DNA of 64,000 nt. It comes from Saccharibacillus brassicae (GTDB taxonomy: Bacteria > Bacillota > Bacilli > Paenibacillales > Paenibacillaceae). The notes beneath the pieces are model-generated. The model did no database searches. It was not told where the DNA came from and was given only the letters and a program-made list of their open reading frames with translations. The position numbers were made by a program, and so were the translations under genes. Location of the stretch: positions 3,598,501-3,662,500 of the forward strand of contig NZ_CP041217.1 of assembly GCF_006542275.1 (NCBI RefSeq), read 5' to 3'. Shown in pieces: positions 1-8,835 of the stretch (position 1 is the first letter of the stretch; every line of letters starts with the position of its first letter).

Positions 1-132
1 ATCCGCTCGTTCCACGAAGATTTTGCCACGCTGCGGCGGGAATTCGTGATGCACCAGTACATGTTCCGCGCGGACGGCATCTACGAACTGAACCCGCCGG
101 AGCTGTGGGCGCGGTGGGAGACGTTGAAGTGA
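1..132 (+). CDS. C-terminal part of a DUF2087-like protein (partial)
   Basis: The frame is open from the first base and ends at TGA 130-132, giving 43 residues of a gene that begins outside the window. The segment has FATLRREF followed by a short YMFRADGIYELNP stretch, which resembles the end of DUF2087, a small domain often attached to transcriptional regulators. With only the tail visible, neither the full architecture nor the function can be given. A strong hairpin with a T-run follows about 75 bases downstream. Confidence 0.5.
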   Translation: MRSFHEDFATLRREFVMHQYMFRADGIYELNPPELWARWETLK

Positions 133-207
133 GCGATGAAGCGGCGTGAAGAGGAGAGCTTTTCTTGAATAAAAGCGAAGAAGCGGCTCGGTAAAAAATC
201 AAAAAAA

Positions 208-247
208 GAAGCGCCCGGGCCACTTCCCCCGGACGCTTCTTTTTTTT
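208..247. terminator. Bidirectional intrinsic terminator
   Basis: The arms GAAGCGCCCGGG and CCCGGACGCTTC pair with one mismatch. There is a T-run after the stem and an A-run before it. It lies between two convergent genes and can serve both strands. Confidence 0.85.
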
Positions 248-297
248 CTGTGCGGACGGCCACGAAAACATGCGTCGCCTACCGGTTCGCCGCAAGC

Positions 298-708
298 TTA
301 ACGCTTGTTTTTCGGCGGCCAGGTTGCCCACAGAATCCACCAGATGAACAGCGGCTGCACGAGCAGGCGGAGCCACAGATAGATCGGCGGCGTGTAATGT
401 TGGCCCGGCATCGGAATGTTCATAATCGCCGAATAGATATTGGCCGGGAAGATGAGGACCAGGTAGATCGAGATGACGATGCCCATCAGCTTGCGGATCC
501 GCGGCACGAACAGCAGGATCGCCAAGATCCATTCCACCACGCCGGTAACCCAGATCAACTCTTTGCGCAGCGGCACGAAGTCGGGCAGCATGGCGGCAAA
601 GCCGATCGTTTCCTGAAAATGATAGATGCCCGCGGCCACGAACAGCAGCGCGAACAGAATCCGTCCGATCGTGCGCGGGACGGTAGTCGGGGGATTGCGG
701 TCGTTCAT
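298..708 (-). CDS. DoxX-like integral membrane protein
   Basis: A 136-residue protein with four predicted membrane helices: IGRILFALLFVAAGIYHF, the stretch around WVTGVVEWILAILLFV, MGIVISIYLVLIFPANIY, and LLVQPLFIWWILWATW. The N-terminal helix with AGIYHF and the early glycines fit the DoxX/DoxD-like superfamily. These are four-helix proteins sometimes linked to quinone or thiol redox chemistry, and the substrate here is unknown. It is transcribed alone, convergent with the partial gene on its left, and shares the terminator at 208-247. Family assignment is reasonably sure; the biochemical role is not. Confidence 0.75.
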   Translation of the reverse strand: MNDRNPPTTVPRTIGRILFALLFVAAGIYHFQETIGFAAMLPDFVPLRKELIWVTGVVEWILAILLFVPRIRKLMGIVISIYLVLIFPANIYSAIMNIPMPGQHYTPPIYLWLRLLVQPLFIWWILWATWPPKNKR

Positions 709-837
709 CGCATTCAGCTCCTTGTCGGTCGGATAGTCGGGAAAAGGGAGTCGGTATTCAGACGCTGCGAATAAGAAGTATTACCCGGGCCGGCTCCCGC
801 GTACGCCGATTCCGCGCATTTCGGCGCAGGCCGAACG

Positions 838-877
838 CGAAAAAAAGCGCATCCGCCATTGATTGGCGGACACGCTT
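838..877 (-). terminator. Intrinsic terminator of the first GH5 gene
   Basis: On the minus strand the stem AAGCG-TCCGCC / GGCGGA-CGCTT, with a small internal loop, is followed by seven T residues, just after the stop codon at 893. Confidence 0.85.
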
Positions 878-892
878 GCGGATGAAGTGGAT

Positions 893-2587
893 TTAAGAAG
901 CGGTTCCGGTGACGTTCGAACCGTTTTTCGTGATCGTGTACGTCACTTTTTCCCCGCTCCAGAAATGGAACGTCAATTTCACGCTGCCGTCGTTCGTCTC
1001 GGCGAAGAAGGCCGGCTGCAGCTTGATCGCGCCGCTCGTCGGCGTGAACGCCGTCTCGAACTCTTTGTAAGACGTCCAGTTTTGCGGGCCGGCATTGCCG
1101 CCGCCGGCATAGACGGCTTCCATCGTCGCGAGCTGGTCGCCGCCAAACGCGGTCGGAATAGAGAACGCGGACGTTGTGCCGCTTGTGTTCGACAGCTTCG
1201 GCGTCTGGTACAGCACGACGTTGAATTTCCAGTCCGCGCCGCCGTTGAACTTGGCGGTGATCACGGCGCTTTTGCCGAGCGTGCCGGAAGACGTCAGCTG
1301 GGACAGGCGCGACGCTTTGAACGTCAGGGCGCTGCCGCTGAGCGTGTAATCGGTGCCGGATTGCAGCGTCGTGCCGTTAACGCTAAGCGAGGAGAGCGTG
1401 CGGCCGTTCAGGTTGAGCGTCACGCTTTTGTCCTGCGCGGCGGCTCCTTTTTTCACGTGGATCAAATCGCTCGAAGCGGTGGCCGAACGGCCGCTCCAGG
1501 AAGCTTTGATGACGTTGAACAGGTCGGCATCGGACCATTTGTAGGTCGTGCGGCTGAAGTGCTGACCGTTATCCCACAGCATGGTAGCGATCTGCTTCTG
1601 CTTCAGGTAATGGCCGATATACTCGAAAAATTTCAGTTTCTCGCCCTGCTCGATAACGCCGGTGTTTTTGTCGAAGCCGAGCAGGCCGTATTCGCCGACG
1701 ATGACCGGAATGCCTTTGGCCACGAAGGTGTTGTAGACGTTGTCGAACGTGGTCGTAATATCGTTTTGCACTTCCGCGTTGAACGTCGTGTAACCGGCGA
1801 TGTTCACGCTGAACGGCCAGAAGCCGTAGTAGTGGACGGTCGCGATAATGTTTTTGTCGTTCCATTTGGAGATCGCGTTGTACGTCGCCGTCATGCGTTC
1901 CTGCGACGGGGACGCTTCCAGCGTCGAGATGACGAGCGGACGGGCCGTATTGCCGCCGCCGGAGTCACGCACGATTTTGTGGAACGAATCGTTCAGCGTA
2001 TTGAGCAGCGCCTGCTGCTTGCCTTCGTCGGTCGTGCCGCCGTCGGTGAAGCGCGGTTCGTTGACGCTTTCGAACATCAGCTTGTTTGAGCTGCCTTTGA
2101 AGGCGTTTGCAATTTGCGTCCAGACGGCGTTGTATCGGGCCAGCGTCTGATCGCGGTTGTTCTCCATCTTGCTCAGCCAGACCCAGGAATCGTGATGCAC
2201 GTTGACCATGACGTACAGATTGGCGTCGAGCGCCCACTGCGTCACTTCCTTGACCCGGTTCATGTAGGCGGCGTCGATCGTATAATTCGGCGCGCCGCCG
2301 ATATGGGCATCCCAGGTGACGGGAATCCGGATGCTTTTATAGCCTTGAGCGGCGATATTCTGGATCAGTTCCTTGGTGATGCGGGGGTTGCCCCAGGCGG
2401 TCTCGTCTTGGCCGACGGCGTCGAGCGAGTTGCCCAGGTTCCAGCCGGGCTGCATCGCTTCCACATAGGATTGCATCGCGCTTTGCGGAGCGGCGGCGGA
2501 TGCCGGAGCGGAGACAGGCAGCAGGGAGAGCAGCAAAGCAGCGGCGAGCGCCAAAGCGGCCAGCGGCTTGATCGTTCTTTTTCGCAT
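893..2587 (-). CDS. Secreted GH5 endoglucanase (GH5, X2-like, CBM46-like)
   Basis: A 564-residue secreted glycoside hydrolase that should cut beta-1,4-glucans outside the cell. Residues 1-32 form a Sec signal peptide ending in APASAAA. The catalytic barrel covers about 40-370: PGWNLGN, VNVHHDSWVW, acid/base Glu177 in SVNEPRF, and nucleophile Glu299 in VGEYGLLG. This pattern is typical of GH5 subfamily 4. An Ig-like X2 module (about 375-460) and a CBM46-like C-terminal module (about 470-564, NWTSYKEFE and LTFHFWSG) follow. The order matches GH5_4 enzymes active on cellulose and xyloglucan. It is closely paralogous to the gene at 4054-5772. A cre-like site lies 46 bp upstream of the start, so carbon catabolite control is likely. 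Confidence 0.93.
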   Translation of the reverse strand: MRKRTIKPLAALALAAALLLSLLPVSAPASAAAPQSAMQSYVEAMQPGWNLGNSLDAVGQDETAWGNPRITKELIQNIAAQGYKSIRIPVTWDAHIGGAPNYTIDAAYMNRVKEVTQWALDANLYVMVNVHHDSWVWLSKMENNRDQTLARYNAVWTQIANAFKGSSNKLMFESVNEPRFTDGGTTDEGKQQALLNTLNDSFHKIVRDSGGGNTARPLVISTLEASPSQERMTATYNAISKWNDKNIIATVHYYGFWPFSVNIAGYTTFNAEVQNDITTTFDNVYNTFVAKGIPVIVGEYGLLGFDKNTGVIEQGEKLKFFEYIGHYLKQKQIATMLWDNGQHFSRTTYKWSDADLFNVIKASWSGRSATASSDLIHVKKGAAAQDKSVTLNLNGRTLSSLSVNGTTLQSGTDYTLSGSALTFKASRLSQLTSSGTLGKSAVITAKFNGGADWKFNVVLYQTPKLSNTSGTTSAFSIPTAFGGDQLATMEAVYAGGGNAGPQNWTSYKEFETAFTPTSGAIKLQPAFFAETNDGSVKLTFHFWSGEKVTYTITKNGSNVTGTAS

Positions 2588-2632
2588 GAATGAACTCCTT
2601 TTCGATAAGGGATTTCAAACGCCGAATATAGA

Positions 2633-2646
2633 TGTAAGCGTTTGCT
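2633..2646. promoter_or_regulatory. cre (CcpA) site upstream of the first GH5 gene
   Basis: TGTAAGCGTTTGCT fits the catabolite-responsive consensus TGWAARCGYTWNCW at every position. It lies 46-59 bp upstream of the ATG at 2587, where CcpA would block transcription. CcpA itself is not encoded in the window. Confidence 0.75.
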
Positions 2647-2725
2647 TGATACTAAAATAACATATTCAAAAATTTGGAAACACCCCTATAATCCGTCATG
2701 AATTCATGCGAAAATCGGAGATTGA

Positions 2726-2750
2726 CAAAAACGGCCCGCAGGGGGCCGTT
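2726..2750 (-). terminator. Intrinsic terminator of the M29 aminopeptidase gene
   Basis: On the minus strand AACGGCCC / GGGCCGTT forms an 8-bp stem followed by TTTTTG, about 45 bp after the stop codon. Confidence 0.8.
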
Positions 2751-2792
2751 CTGGGAAGCAAAATGCAGGATGTTTGCGGCCGCGCGGTTCGA

Positions 2793-3902
2793 TTATGTCA
2801 GGTTCTCCGGATTCAATCCGAGCAGCGCTTCCGCGACAAACCGTCCGTTCCGGCTAATCAGCATGTCGTCAAAATAAATCTCGCCGCCGCCGAACGGTTC
2901 TTTGAGCAGCAGCACGATGTCCCAGTGGATATCCGACCGGTTGCCGTTGTCCGCATTCGCATACGCTTGTCCGAGCGCGAAATGGAGGCTGCCGTTGATC
3001 TTCTCGTCGAAGCCGATATCGTTCATGATCCGGTTGACGTAAGGATTGACGCCGAGCGCGAATTCGCCGATCCGGCGCGCGCCCTCGTCGGCATCGAGCA
3101 GCTCGTTCAACTTGTCGTCGTTGTCGCTGCGGCTCGACACGATCTTCCCTTGTTCGAACGTAAACGACACCCTGCCGAAGTTCTGCCCGAGGTAGGAAGC
3201 TCCGGTATTGAACGTGATCGTGCCTTCGACCGAATCGAGGACGGGAGCCGTGTACACTTCGCCGTCGGGCAGGTTGACCTTGCCGTCGCATTTGACCGCA
3301 TTCATGCCGGCGATGGAAAAAGACAAATCCGTATCCGGCGCGACGATGCGGACGCGGTCGGTTGCGTTCATCAGCTCGACCAGCGGGTCCATCGCGGCGG
3401 ACATCCGGCTGTAATCCATCGTGCACGTATCGTACAGAAACTGCGCATACGATTCCGTGCTCATCTCCGCGAGCTGCGCGTACGCTTTCGTCGGATAATT
3501 GAACAAAATCCACTTTTTCTTCGTTTGTTCGTCGGTCACCGGTTTGTACCATTTGCGGTACGCGTCGCGCTTGGCAGCCGGCACGTCGGCGTATTCGAAC
3601 ACGTTGTTCTCGCCGAGCACGAGTACTACCGCGTCCATGCGCTGCATCTGTTCCAATTTGAACGCCGCGTCGAGCCGGAACTGCGCTTCGGTTCCGCCGA
3701 GCATCATGCGCCGGTTCACCGCATAATCGCTGACGTCGACAAAAGCGTGTCCGCCCGCCGCGTGGATCTCGTCGATAAAAGGCGCGAGTATATCGGCATC
3801 GTGCACGTCGAGCGCGCGAATCAATACGTTCTCGCCGGGCTGCACGCTGGCGGAATAGTGTACGACCGTGCGGGCAAGCCGCTGTAATCTGGGGTCTGTC
3901 AT
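2793..3902 (-). CDS. M29-family aminopeptidase
   Basis: A 369-residue cytoplasmic metallo-aminopeptidase of the AmpS/PepS/aminopeptidase T family. It has the family's N-terminal pattern (RLARTVVHYSASVQPGENV), the central EEND-like region, and C-terminal metal-binding stretches with EFALGVNP, GSLHFALG and a DIHWD motif, where His and Asp/Glu bind two metal ions. I chose ATG 3902 because GGGAGG lies about 9 bases upstream; the frame extends to 3971 but without a ribosome site. It sits between two cellulase paralogues with its own terminator, so it is probably transcribed separately. The role is peptide turnover. Confidence 0.93.
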   Translation of the reverse strand: MTDPRLQRLARTVVHYSASVQPGENVLIRALDVHDADILAPFIDEIHAAGGHAFVDVSDYAVNRRMMLGGTEAQFRLDAAFKLEQMQRMDAVVLVLGENNVFEYADVPAAKRDAYRKWYKPVTDEQTKKKWILFNYPTKAYAQLAEMSTESYAQFLYDTCTMDYSRMSAAMDPLVELMNATDRVRIVAPDTDLSFSIAGMNAVKCDGKVNLPDGEVYTAPVLDSVEGTITFNTGASYLGQNFGRVSFTFEQGKIVSSRSDNDDKLNELLDADEGARRIGEFALGVNPYVNRIMNDIGFDEKINGSLHFALGQAYANADNGNRSDIHWDIVLLLKEPFGGGEIYFDDMLISRNGRFVAEALLGLNPENLT

Positions 3903-3976
3903 CTGTAGGGTCCTCCCGTAACGAATTCTGCTTGTATCATAAAGCAAAATCGGCGCGTTGTCTTGTGCCAAAAGAA

Positions 3977-4016
3977 AAGCCGCCCCGTACCGGATATCCG
4001 GCCTGGGGCGGCTTGA
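3977..4016 (-). terminator. Intrinsic terminator of the second GH5 gene
   Basis: On the minus strand AAGCCGCCCC / GGGGCGGCTT is a 10-bp stem with an inner CCGGATATCCGG hairpin, followed by TTTTCTTTT. Confidence 0.85.
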
Positions 4017-4053
4017 AAGCGGACGGGGGATCGTTCGCTTTGCCTGAAAAAGA

Positions 4054-5772
4054 TTAAGGAGTCGGCTGTCCGCTTACGCTTGTGCCGGTCTTGGTCACGG
4101 TATACGTTACTTTGTCTCCGCTCCAGAAATGGAACGTGAGTTTGACCGGATCGTTATCGCGCAGCGTGTCGAGCAGCGTCTGCGTCAGAACGATCTCGTT
4201 CGCCGTATAATCCGGATCGAAAGTGCGTCCGAATTCCTTGAACGAAGTCCAGTCGTTCGGACCGGCGCTGCCGCCCGATACGTAGACCGCTTCCATCGTG
4301 GCGAGCTTGTCGCCGTTGAAGACGGTCGGAATCGCGAAATCGGTCGTCGTGCCGCTTGCCGCGCTCAATACCGGCGTTTGGTGCACGGTCAGGTAGAAGT
4401 TCCAGTCCGGGCCTTTGGTGAAGCCGGCTGTCAGCACGGCATTCACGCCGAGCTTGCCGCCGGAAGTCAGACGCTCAAGCGTCGCTGCCGGAATCGTCAG
4501 CGTCTCGCCGTTCAGCGTATACTCTTTGTTGCGCGTCAGGCGCTTGCCGTCGGCTTTGAGCGAAGTCAGCTTGTTGCCGTTCAGCTGGAGCTGGACGACG
4601 GCGTCCGCGATCTTCTCGCCCTGACGCAGTTGGATCAGGTCCGATTCGGCCACGGCGGAGCGCTGGTTCTGGCCGGAACGGATAATCTCGTACAGTTCGG
4701 GATCGGACCATTTGTACTGGGTCCGGCTGAAATGCTGTCCGTTATCCCACCACATGCCGGCGATATGCTTTTCCTTCAAATAATAAGTGAGGAATTCGAA
4801 AAATTTCAGCTTCTCGCCTTGTTCGATCACGTCGAGGCCCTGGTCAAAACCGAGCAGGCCGTACTCGCCCAGAATGACCGGAATGCCGCGGGCGGTAAAC
4901 GTCTCGTACACGTCGTCGAACGTGTTCACGATATTGTCTTGCGTCTCCGCGTCGAACGTCGTTTTGCCGGCAACGTTTACGCTGAACGGCCAGTATCCGT
5001 AGTAATGCACGGTGGCGATCAGGTTTTTGTCGGCTTTGAGCTGTTCGAACGTTTTGTACAGTGCATCCATCCGTTCCTGCGACGGCGAAGCTTCAAGCGT
5101 CGACAGGACGAGCGGCCGGGTCGCGTTTTTGCCGCCCGAATCCCGCACGATCTTGTGGAACGACAGGTTCAGCTCGTCGAGCATGGACTGGGCTTTCGCT
5201 TCGTCCGTCGTGCCGCCGTCCGTGAAGCGCGGTTCGTTGACGCTCTCGAACGAAAGCTTGTCGGATTCGTTCTTGAAGCGGTCCGCGATCTGCTTCCAGA
5301 TGGCGTTGTAGCGGGCGAGCGTCTCGTCGTGATTGCTCTCCATCTTGCTGATCCAGACCCACGAATCGTGGTGGACGTTGATCAGCACGTACAGGTTCTC
5401 GGAGCGGGCCCAACCGACGACTTCCGCGACGCGGTCGAGGTAGGCGGGATCGATTTTGTACTCCGGCGCCGGTCCGACATGGTTATCCCAGGTCACCGGA
5501 ATCCGGATGCTGTTGAAGCCCTGGCGGGAGATTTGCTTGATCAGCTCGCGCGTGACGCGCGGATTGCCCCAGGCTGTTTCGTCGGCTCCGACGGAATCCA
5601 GCGTGTTGCCGAGGTTCCAGCCGGGCTGCATGCGATCGACGTACGTTTGCATCGGGCTCTTCGGCGGATTTTCGGCCGCGGAAGCGGTGCCGGCGGCTGC
5701 AGGCAGCAGCGTCAGCAGAAGAAGGGCGGCGAGCAGCATGGAAAAAGCGGGCTTAAAGCGTCTTTTGAACAT
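4054..5772 (-). CDS. Secreted GH5 endoglucanase, second paralogue (GH5, X2-like, CBM46-like)
   Basis: A 572-residue paralogue of the enzyme at 893-2587 with the same order of parts: signal peptide (1-33, ending TASAAE), GH5 barrel with PGWNLGN, acid/base Glu180 in SVNEPRF and nucleophile Glu303 in LGEYGLLG, then X2-like and CBM46-like modules ending at LTFHFWSG. The frame stays open upstream to 6561, but ATG 5772 has AAGGAGG 7 bases before it and begins a clean signal peptide. Divergence lies mostly in surface loops and in the linker after the barrel, suggesting different substrate preference rather than recent copying. It carries its own promoter region and terminator. Confidence 0.93.
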   Translation of the reverse strand: MFKRRFKPAFSMLLAALLLLTLLPAAAGTASAAENPPKSPMQTYVDRMQPGWNLGNTLDSVGADETAWGNPRVTRELIKQISRQGFNSIRIPVTWDNHVGPAPEYKIDPAYLDRVAEVVGWARSENLYVLINVHHDSWVWISKMESNHDETLARYNAIWKQIADRFKNESDKLSFESVNEPRFTDGGTTDEAKAQSMLDELNLSFHKIVRDSGGKNATRPLVLSTLEASPSQERMDALYKTFEQLKADKNLIATVHYYGYWPFSVNVAGKTTFDAETQDNIVNTFDDVYETFTARGIPVILGEYGLLGFDQGLDVIEQGEKLKFFEFLTYYLKEKHIAGMWWDNGQHFSRTQYKWSDPELYEIIRSGQNQRSAVAESDLIQLRQGEKIADAVVQLQLNGNKLTSLKADGKRLTRNKEYTLNGETLTIPAATLERLTSGGKLGVNAVLTAGFTKGPDWNFYLTVHQTPVLSAASGTTTDFAIPTVFNGDKLATMEAVYVSGGSAGPNDWTSFKEFGRTFDPDYTANEIVLTQTLLDTLRDNDPVKLTFHFWSGDKVTYTVTKTGTSVSGQPTP

Positions 5773-5817
5773 GTAGGCCTCCTTGGTATGTAGAAATGGA
5801 TGCGCGGCCCAATTTCT

Positions 5818-5831
5818 TGTAACCGCTTTAT
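5818..5831. promoter_or_regulatory. Weak cre-like site upstream of the second GH5 gene
   Basis: TGTAACCGCTTTAT matches TGWAARCGYTWNCW at 12 of 14 positions. It lies 46 bp upstream of the ATG at 5772, exactly the distance of the better site in front of the paralogue. Confidence 0.45.
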
Positions 5832-6018
5832 CTTTTACCCGACTAAAAGACCCGTGAACATAAAACGTTATCGAAAAGGGACTTTTTAGAAAATAAAATC
5901 GTTTCTTCGAGAAAAACGTTCGAATATTGAAATAAAGATGGGGCTTATTTTTGAGGGTTTTTTTCCGATAAACAAATATACGAAGGGTTTTTCTCAAAAT
6001 AAGGAGCGTGCAAACGGG

Positions 6019-7731
6019 ATGAAACGATTCAGATTCAATATTGGAGCCAAAATAGCAATCGGGTACCTGCTCGTCATCGTGCTCTTGGCGGCCGCGATCC
6101 TGGTCGTGCGCAGTCAGATCGACAAACTGGAAAGCGAAATGAATTTTATCGCGGGTCACGATATAGAGGTGCAGGAACGCATCAACCTGATCGGAAGATA
6201 TGTCGGCGACATGGAGAACAGCCAGCGGGGATTCATCATCACCGGCGACGAGAAATATTTGGAACCCTACGAGACGGGCAGAACGGGTTGGGCCGAAAAT
6301 TACGAAGCACTCTACGCCCTGCTCTCGGACAATCCCGCCCAGCAGGAAAAACTGAACGAGATCAAAGGCAAGATCGAGAACTGGACCCAGATCGCCGGCG
6401 AAGCGACGATCGCGATGAAGCGCACCGGGAACCAGGCGGGACTGGACCGGTTCTTCTCGGAAGATCCCGGCAAGAAGGACATGACGGAATTCAATCAACT
6501 GGTGAGCACTTTTATCAGCACGGAGATGGAATTGACGGACAAACGGGTAAGCAGTATGCATCAGAGCAACAAGGTCCTTAAAAATATGCTGTTCGTGCTG
6601 CTTGGAGTCATCCTGATCGTGTCGGTGCTGCTGGCGTGGTTCATCTCTTCGGGCGTGTCCCGCAGCCTCAAAGCGGTCACCGGAACGATCCGCGATATCG
6701 CTTCTTCCGGCGGAGACCTGACGAAGCGCATCGAAGTGCGGAGCAACGACGAGATCAAAGATCTCGGCGAAGCGACGAACCTGCTGCTGGTCAGCCTGCA
6801 GGACATGATTCGCGACCTCAAGGGCAACACGGTCGAACTGCTGAACGCTTCTTCCGCTTTACAGCAGGGCGCGCAGGAGAATTCCCGTTCCGTGAAGGAA
6901 GTGACGACGTCGATCCAGCGCGTGGCGGAAGGTTCGGAGCGGCAGGTGTCGCAGACGGAAGACATTTCCGCGGTGATGAAGCAGACGACTTCCGGCCTTG
7001 AGCAGGTGGCGGGAGCCGCTTCCGACGTGGCGGAGCTCGCCAAAGAGACGCGAGGCGTAGCCGCCGAAGGCGAACGCCGCATCCAGGCAAGCGTCGTGCA
7101 GGTACAAGGCGTGGCCGACGCGTTCATGAGCATCCGCGGCAGCGTCTCGGAGCTGGCGGAACGGTCGAGCGAAGTGCTGTCGATCACGGGCTACATCTCC
7201 GAGACATCCAGCCAGACCAACCTGCTCGCGCTTAACGCCGCGATCGAAGCGGCGCGCGCCGGCGAGCACGGGCTCGGCTTCAGCGTCGTCGCGTCCGAGA
7301 TCCGCAAGCTCGCGGATCAGTCGTCCCGCTCGACGCAGGAGATCAGCCGCATCATCACGGCGATGACGAGCGGCATTCGCACGATCGTCGAACTGGTCGA
7401 AGCCAGTTCCGGCAGCGTCGAGCACGGCGTCGCGTCGCTCAGCGACGCGGGCAGCGCCTTCGAAGCGATCGTCGAGCGCGTCAATTCGCTCAGCGGCCAG
7501 ATCGTGGAAGTCGCCGGCACCGTCGAAGAGATGTCGGCCGGTTCGCAGAGCGTGGACCGCTCGATCCACGAGATCACACGCGTGACCGAAGAGATGGCCG
7601 CGCTGACCGAGGAAGTCTCCGCCATGAGCGAACAGCAATCGGCGTCGATGAACGAGATGGAGAGCACTTCGTTCCAGCTCAAGGAAATGGCCGATTCGCT
7701 GTCCGGCATCGTGGAGAAGTTCAAGATCTGA
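6019..7731 (+). CDS. Methyl-accepting chemotaxis protein with CHASE3 sensor
   Basis: A 570-residue chemoreceptor. TM1 (about 12-32) and TM2 (about 193-215) bracket an extracellular CHASE3-like helical domain ([26 protein letters not shown]). A HAMP linker (about 216-270, with [16 protein letters not shown]) and a long coiled signalling domain follow. The hairpin tip [19 protein letters not shown] contacts CheA and CheW. The frame is open back to 5938, but ATG 6019 has AAGGAG about 12 bases upstream and starts directly at the first membrane helix. The ligand is unknown. It stands alone between divergent cellulase and Nudix regions, so sensing of plant polymers is only a guess from position. 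Confidence 0.93.
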   Translation: MKRFRFNIGAKIAIGYLLVIVLLAAAILVVRSQIDKLESEMNFIAGHDIEVQERINLIGRYVGDMENSQRGFIITGDEKYLEPYETGRTGWAENYEALYALLSDNPAQQEKLNEIKGKIENWTQIAGEATIAMKRTGNQAGLDRFFSEDPGKKDMTEFNQLVSTFISTEMELTDKRVSSMHQSNKVLKNMLFVLLGVILIVSVLLAWFISSGVSRSLKAVTGTIRDIASSGGDLTKRIEVRSNDEIKDLGEATNLLLVSLQDMIRDLKGNTVELLNASSALQQGAQENSRSVKEVTTSIQRVAEGSERQVSQTEDISAVMKQTTSGLEQVAGAASDVAELAKETRGVAAEGERRIQASVVQVQGVADAFMSIRGSVSELAERSSEVLSITGYISETSSQTNLLALNAAIEAARAGEHGLGFSVVASEIRKLADQSSRSTQEISRIITAMTSGIRTIVELVEASSGSVEHGVASLSDAGSAFEAIVERVNSLSGQIVEVAGTVEEMSAGSQSVDRSIHEITRVTEEMAALTEEVSAMSEQQSASMNEMESTSFQLKEMADSLSGIVEKFKI

Positions 7732-7742
7732 TCGGGCTCGGA

Positions 7743-7818
7743 CCTGTCGGCGCATGACGGCGACAGGTTAGCCATTCCAACAAACCCGGTTCTCCAGATG
7801 GAGAGCCGGGTTTGTTTG
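7743..7818 (+). terminator. Hairpin pair ending the chemoreceptor gene
   Basis: A first hairpin CCTGTCG / CGACAGG (7743-7768) is followed by a long stem AACAAACCCGG-TCTCC / GGAGA-CCGGGTTTGTT (7779-7817). The T-run after the stem is short and interrupted. Confidence 0.7.
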
Positions 7819-7980
7819 GCGTGTGCGGGTTGTTTTGCGAGGGGAAGAAACAGCGGAAGAGTGAGCTAGCGAGATGATGAAATAGTGGGACAGCGGGGCT
7901 AAGGGACTGCAGGGGGCCAGCTGAATGCATGAATGGAATGCATGAGTTAAACGCATGAGTTAAACGCATGAATTGAGCGC
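7819..7980. repeat. Intergenic tract with 13-bp tandem repeats
   Basis: No gene is evident. From about 7924 to 7976 the segment repeats a unit close to GCATGAGTTAAAC, for example GAATGCATGAATG and ACGCATGAGTTAA. It leads directly into the 184-bp palindromic element. Confidence 0.6.
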
Positions 7981-8164
7981 TAACGAATCCTCAGATCGCT
8001 ATGTGCCGATTTTTCGCTGCTTTTGCAATCTAACGAATCGTCACATCCCTATTAAGCGCTAAACGGTCATTTTAAAGCGATTTGCGGCAAATAGCGTGAT
8101 TACGATTCGTTAAGTTTCGATAAAAGCGGTCTTGAGGGCAAATAGCGTGACTACGATTCGTTAC
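7981..8164. repeat. 184-bp four-arm palindromic element, copy A
   Basis: Two forward arms start with TAACGAATC at 7981 and 8031, and two inverted arms end with GATTCGTTA at 8112 and 8163. Each arm carries a CGCTAT(TT)-type core (inverted: AAATAGCG). The same layout with nearly the same spacing recurs at 42324-42506 and 56953-57135. No coding potential is seen. The family is described in the findings. Confidence 0.85.
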
Positions 8165-8308
8165 AGCGTTATACAGAGACAAGCCCGGCGCTGTCACGCC
8201 GCTTTGCGCTGCCGCGCTGCTTTGCCCGGCAACCCTCGCCTTCCGCTTAGGACGCCGGAGGTTTTTTTCGCGCAGACCGAAAGCTTTTTTATGGGTCCCT
8301 TGTTCCTT

Positions 8309-8314
8309 TATAAT
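8309..8314 (+). promoter_or_regulatory. Probable -10 element of the Nudix gene
   Basis: A perfect TATAAT lies 52 bp before the ATG at 8366. The expected -35 position holds only a T-rich tract, so the promoter is partial by eye. Confidence 0.45.
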
Positions 8315-8365
8315 GAGAGCAGGATATTACGGCAAAGCCGGATGCACAAAAGGAGGACGGCGAAT

Positions 8366-8815
8366 ATGTTCATCGTGAACGTGGAAGGCGCAATTCGCAA
8401 AGACGGGCGCTGGCTGCTGATCCGACGGGGAGCGGCGGAAGAACATGCGGCAGGCACGCTTGCGCTCGTGGGCGGCAAAGTGGAGACGCAAGGAGCGGAG
8501 TCGTCGATTCTCGAATTGACGCTGCGGCGCGAAATTGCGGAGGAAGTCGGCGTCTCGGTCGCACGGGACATGAGATATGCGCACAGCACGTCTTTTGTGA
8601 CGGATCGCGGCGCGCCGGTAGTGAACGTGGTCTTTGCCTGCTTCTGGGAAAGCGGGGAGGCTTTTGCAGCCAGCCCGGACGAGGTGGCGGAGCTTGTATG
8701 GCTGACGACGGAAGAAGCGCTGCGCCGCCCCGACGTGCCGGAATGGACCCGCGACAGCCTGAAGCGGGCGGAAGAAGCGTTGGTTGGGCTGAATGGGCAG
8801 GCGGGAAGACTATAA
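8366..8815 (+). CDS. Nudix hydrolase
   Basis: A 149-residue hydrolase of nucleoside-diphosphate-linked substrates. The Nudix box runs from GGKVE to LRREIAEEVGV at about residues 38-66; the Glu residues of REIAEE bind the metal. The spacing between the first Gly and the REUXEE core is a few residues longer than in the textbook box. ATG 8366 has AGGAGG 9 bases upstream; the frame is open upstream to 8132 without support. The following ATPase gene starts 21 bases after the stop, so it may lie on the same transcript as the ATPase/HNH pair, although base composition changes at this boundary. The substrate cannot be predicted. Confidence 0.85.
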   Translation: MFIVNVEGAIRKDGRWLLIRRGAAEEHAAGTLALVGGKVETQGAESSILELTLRREIAEEVGVSVARDMRYAHSTSFVTDRGAPVVNVVFACFWESGEAFAASPDEVAELVWLTTEEALRRPDVPEWTRDSLKRAEEALVGLNGQAGRL

Positions 8816-8835
8816 TTTTTTGACGGGGTGCGACG

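Noticed and set aside
5933..5970. Sigma-D-like motility promoter (TAAA and CCGATAA) before the chemoreceptor
   Set aside because: The two boxes are 28 bases apart; 14-16 are expected.
5773..6561. N-terminal extension of the second GH5 enzyme
   Set aside because: The frame is open, but it crosses the chemoreceptor gene and its promoter region; the signal peptide and ribosome site at 5772 fix the start.
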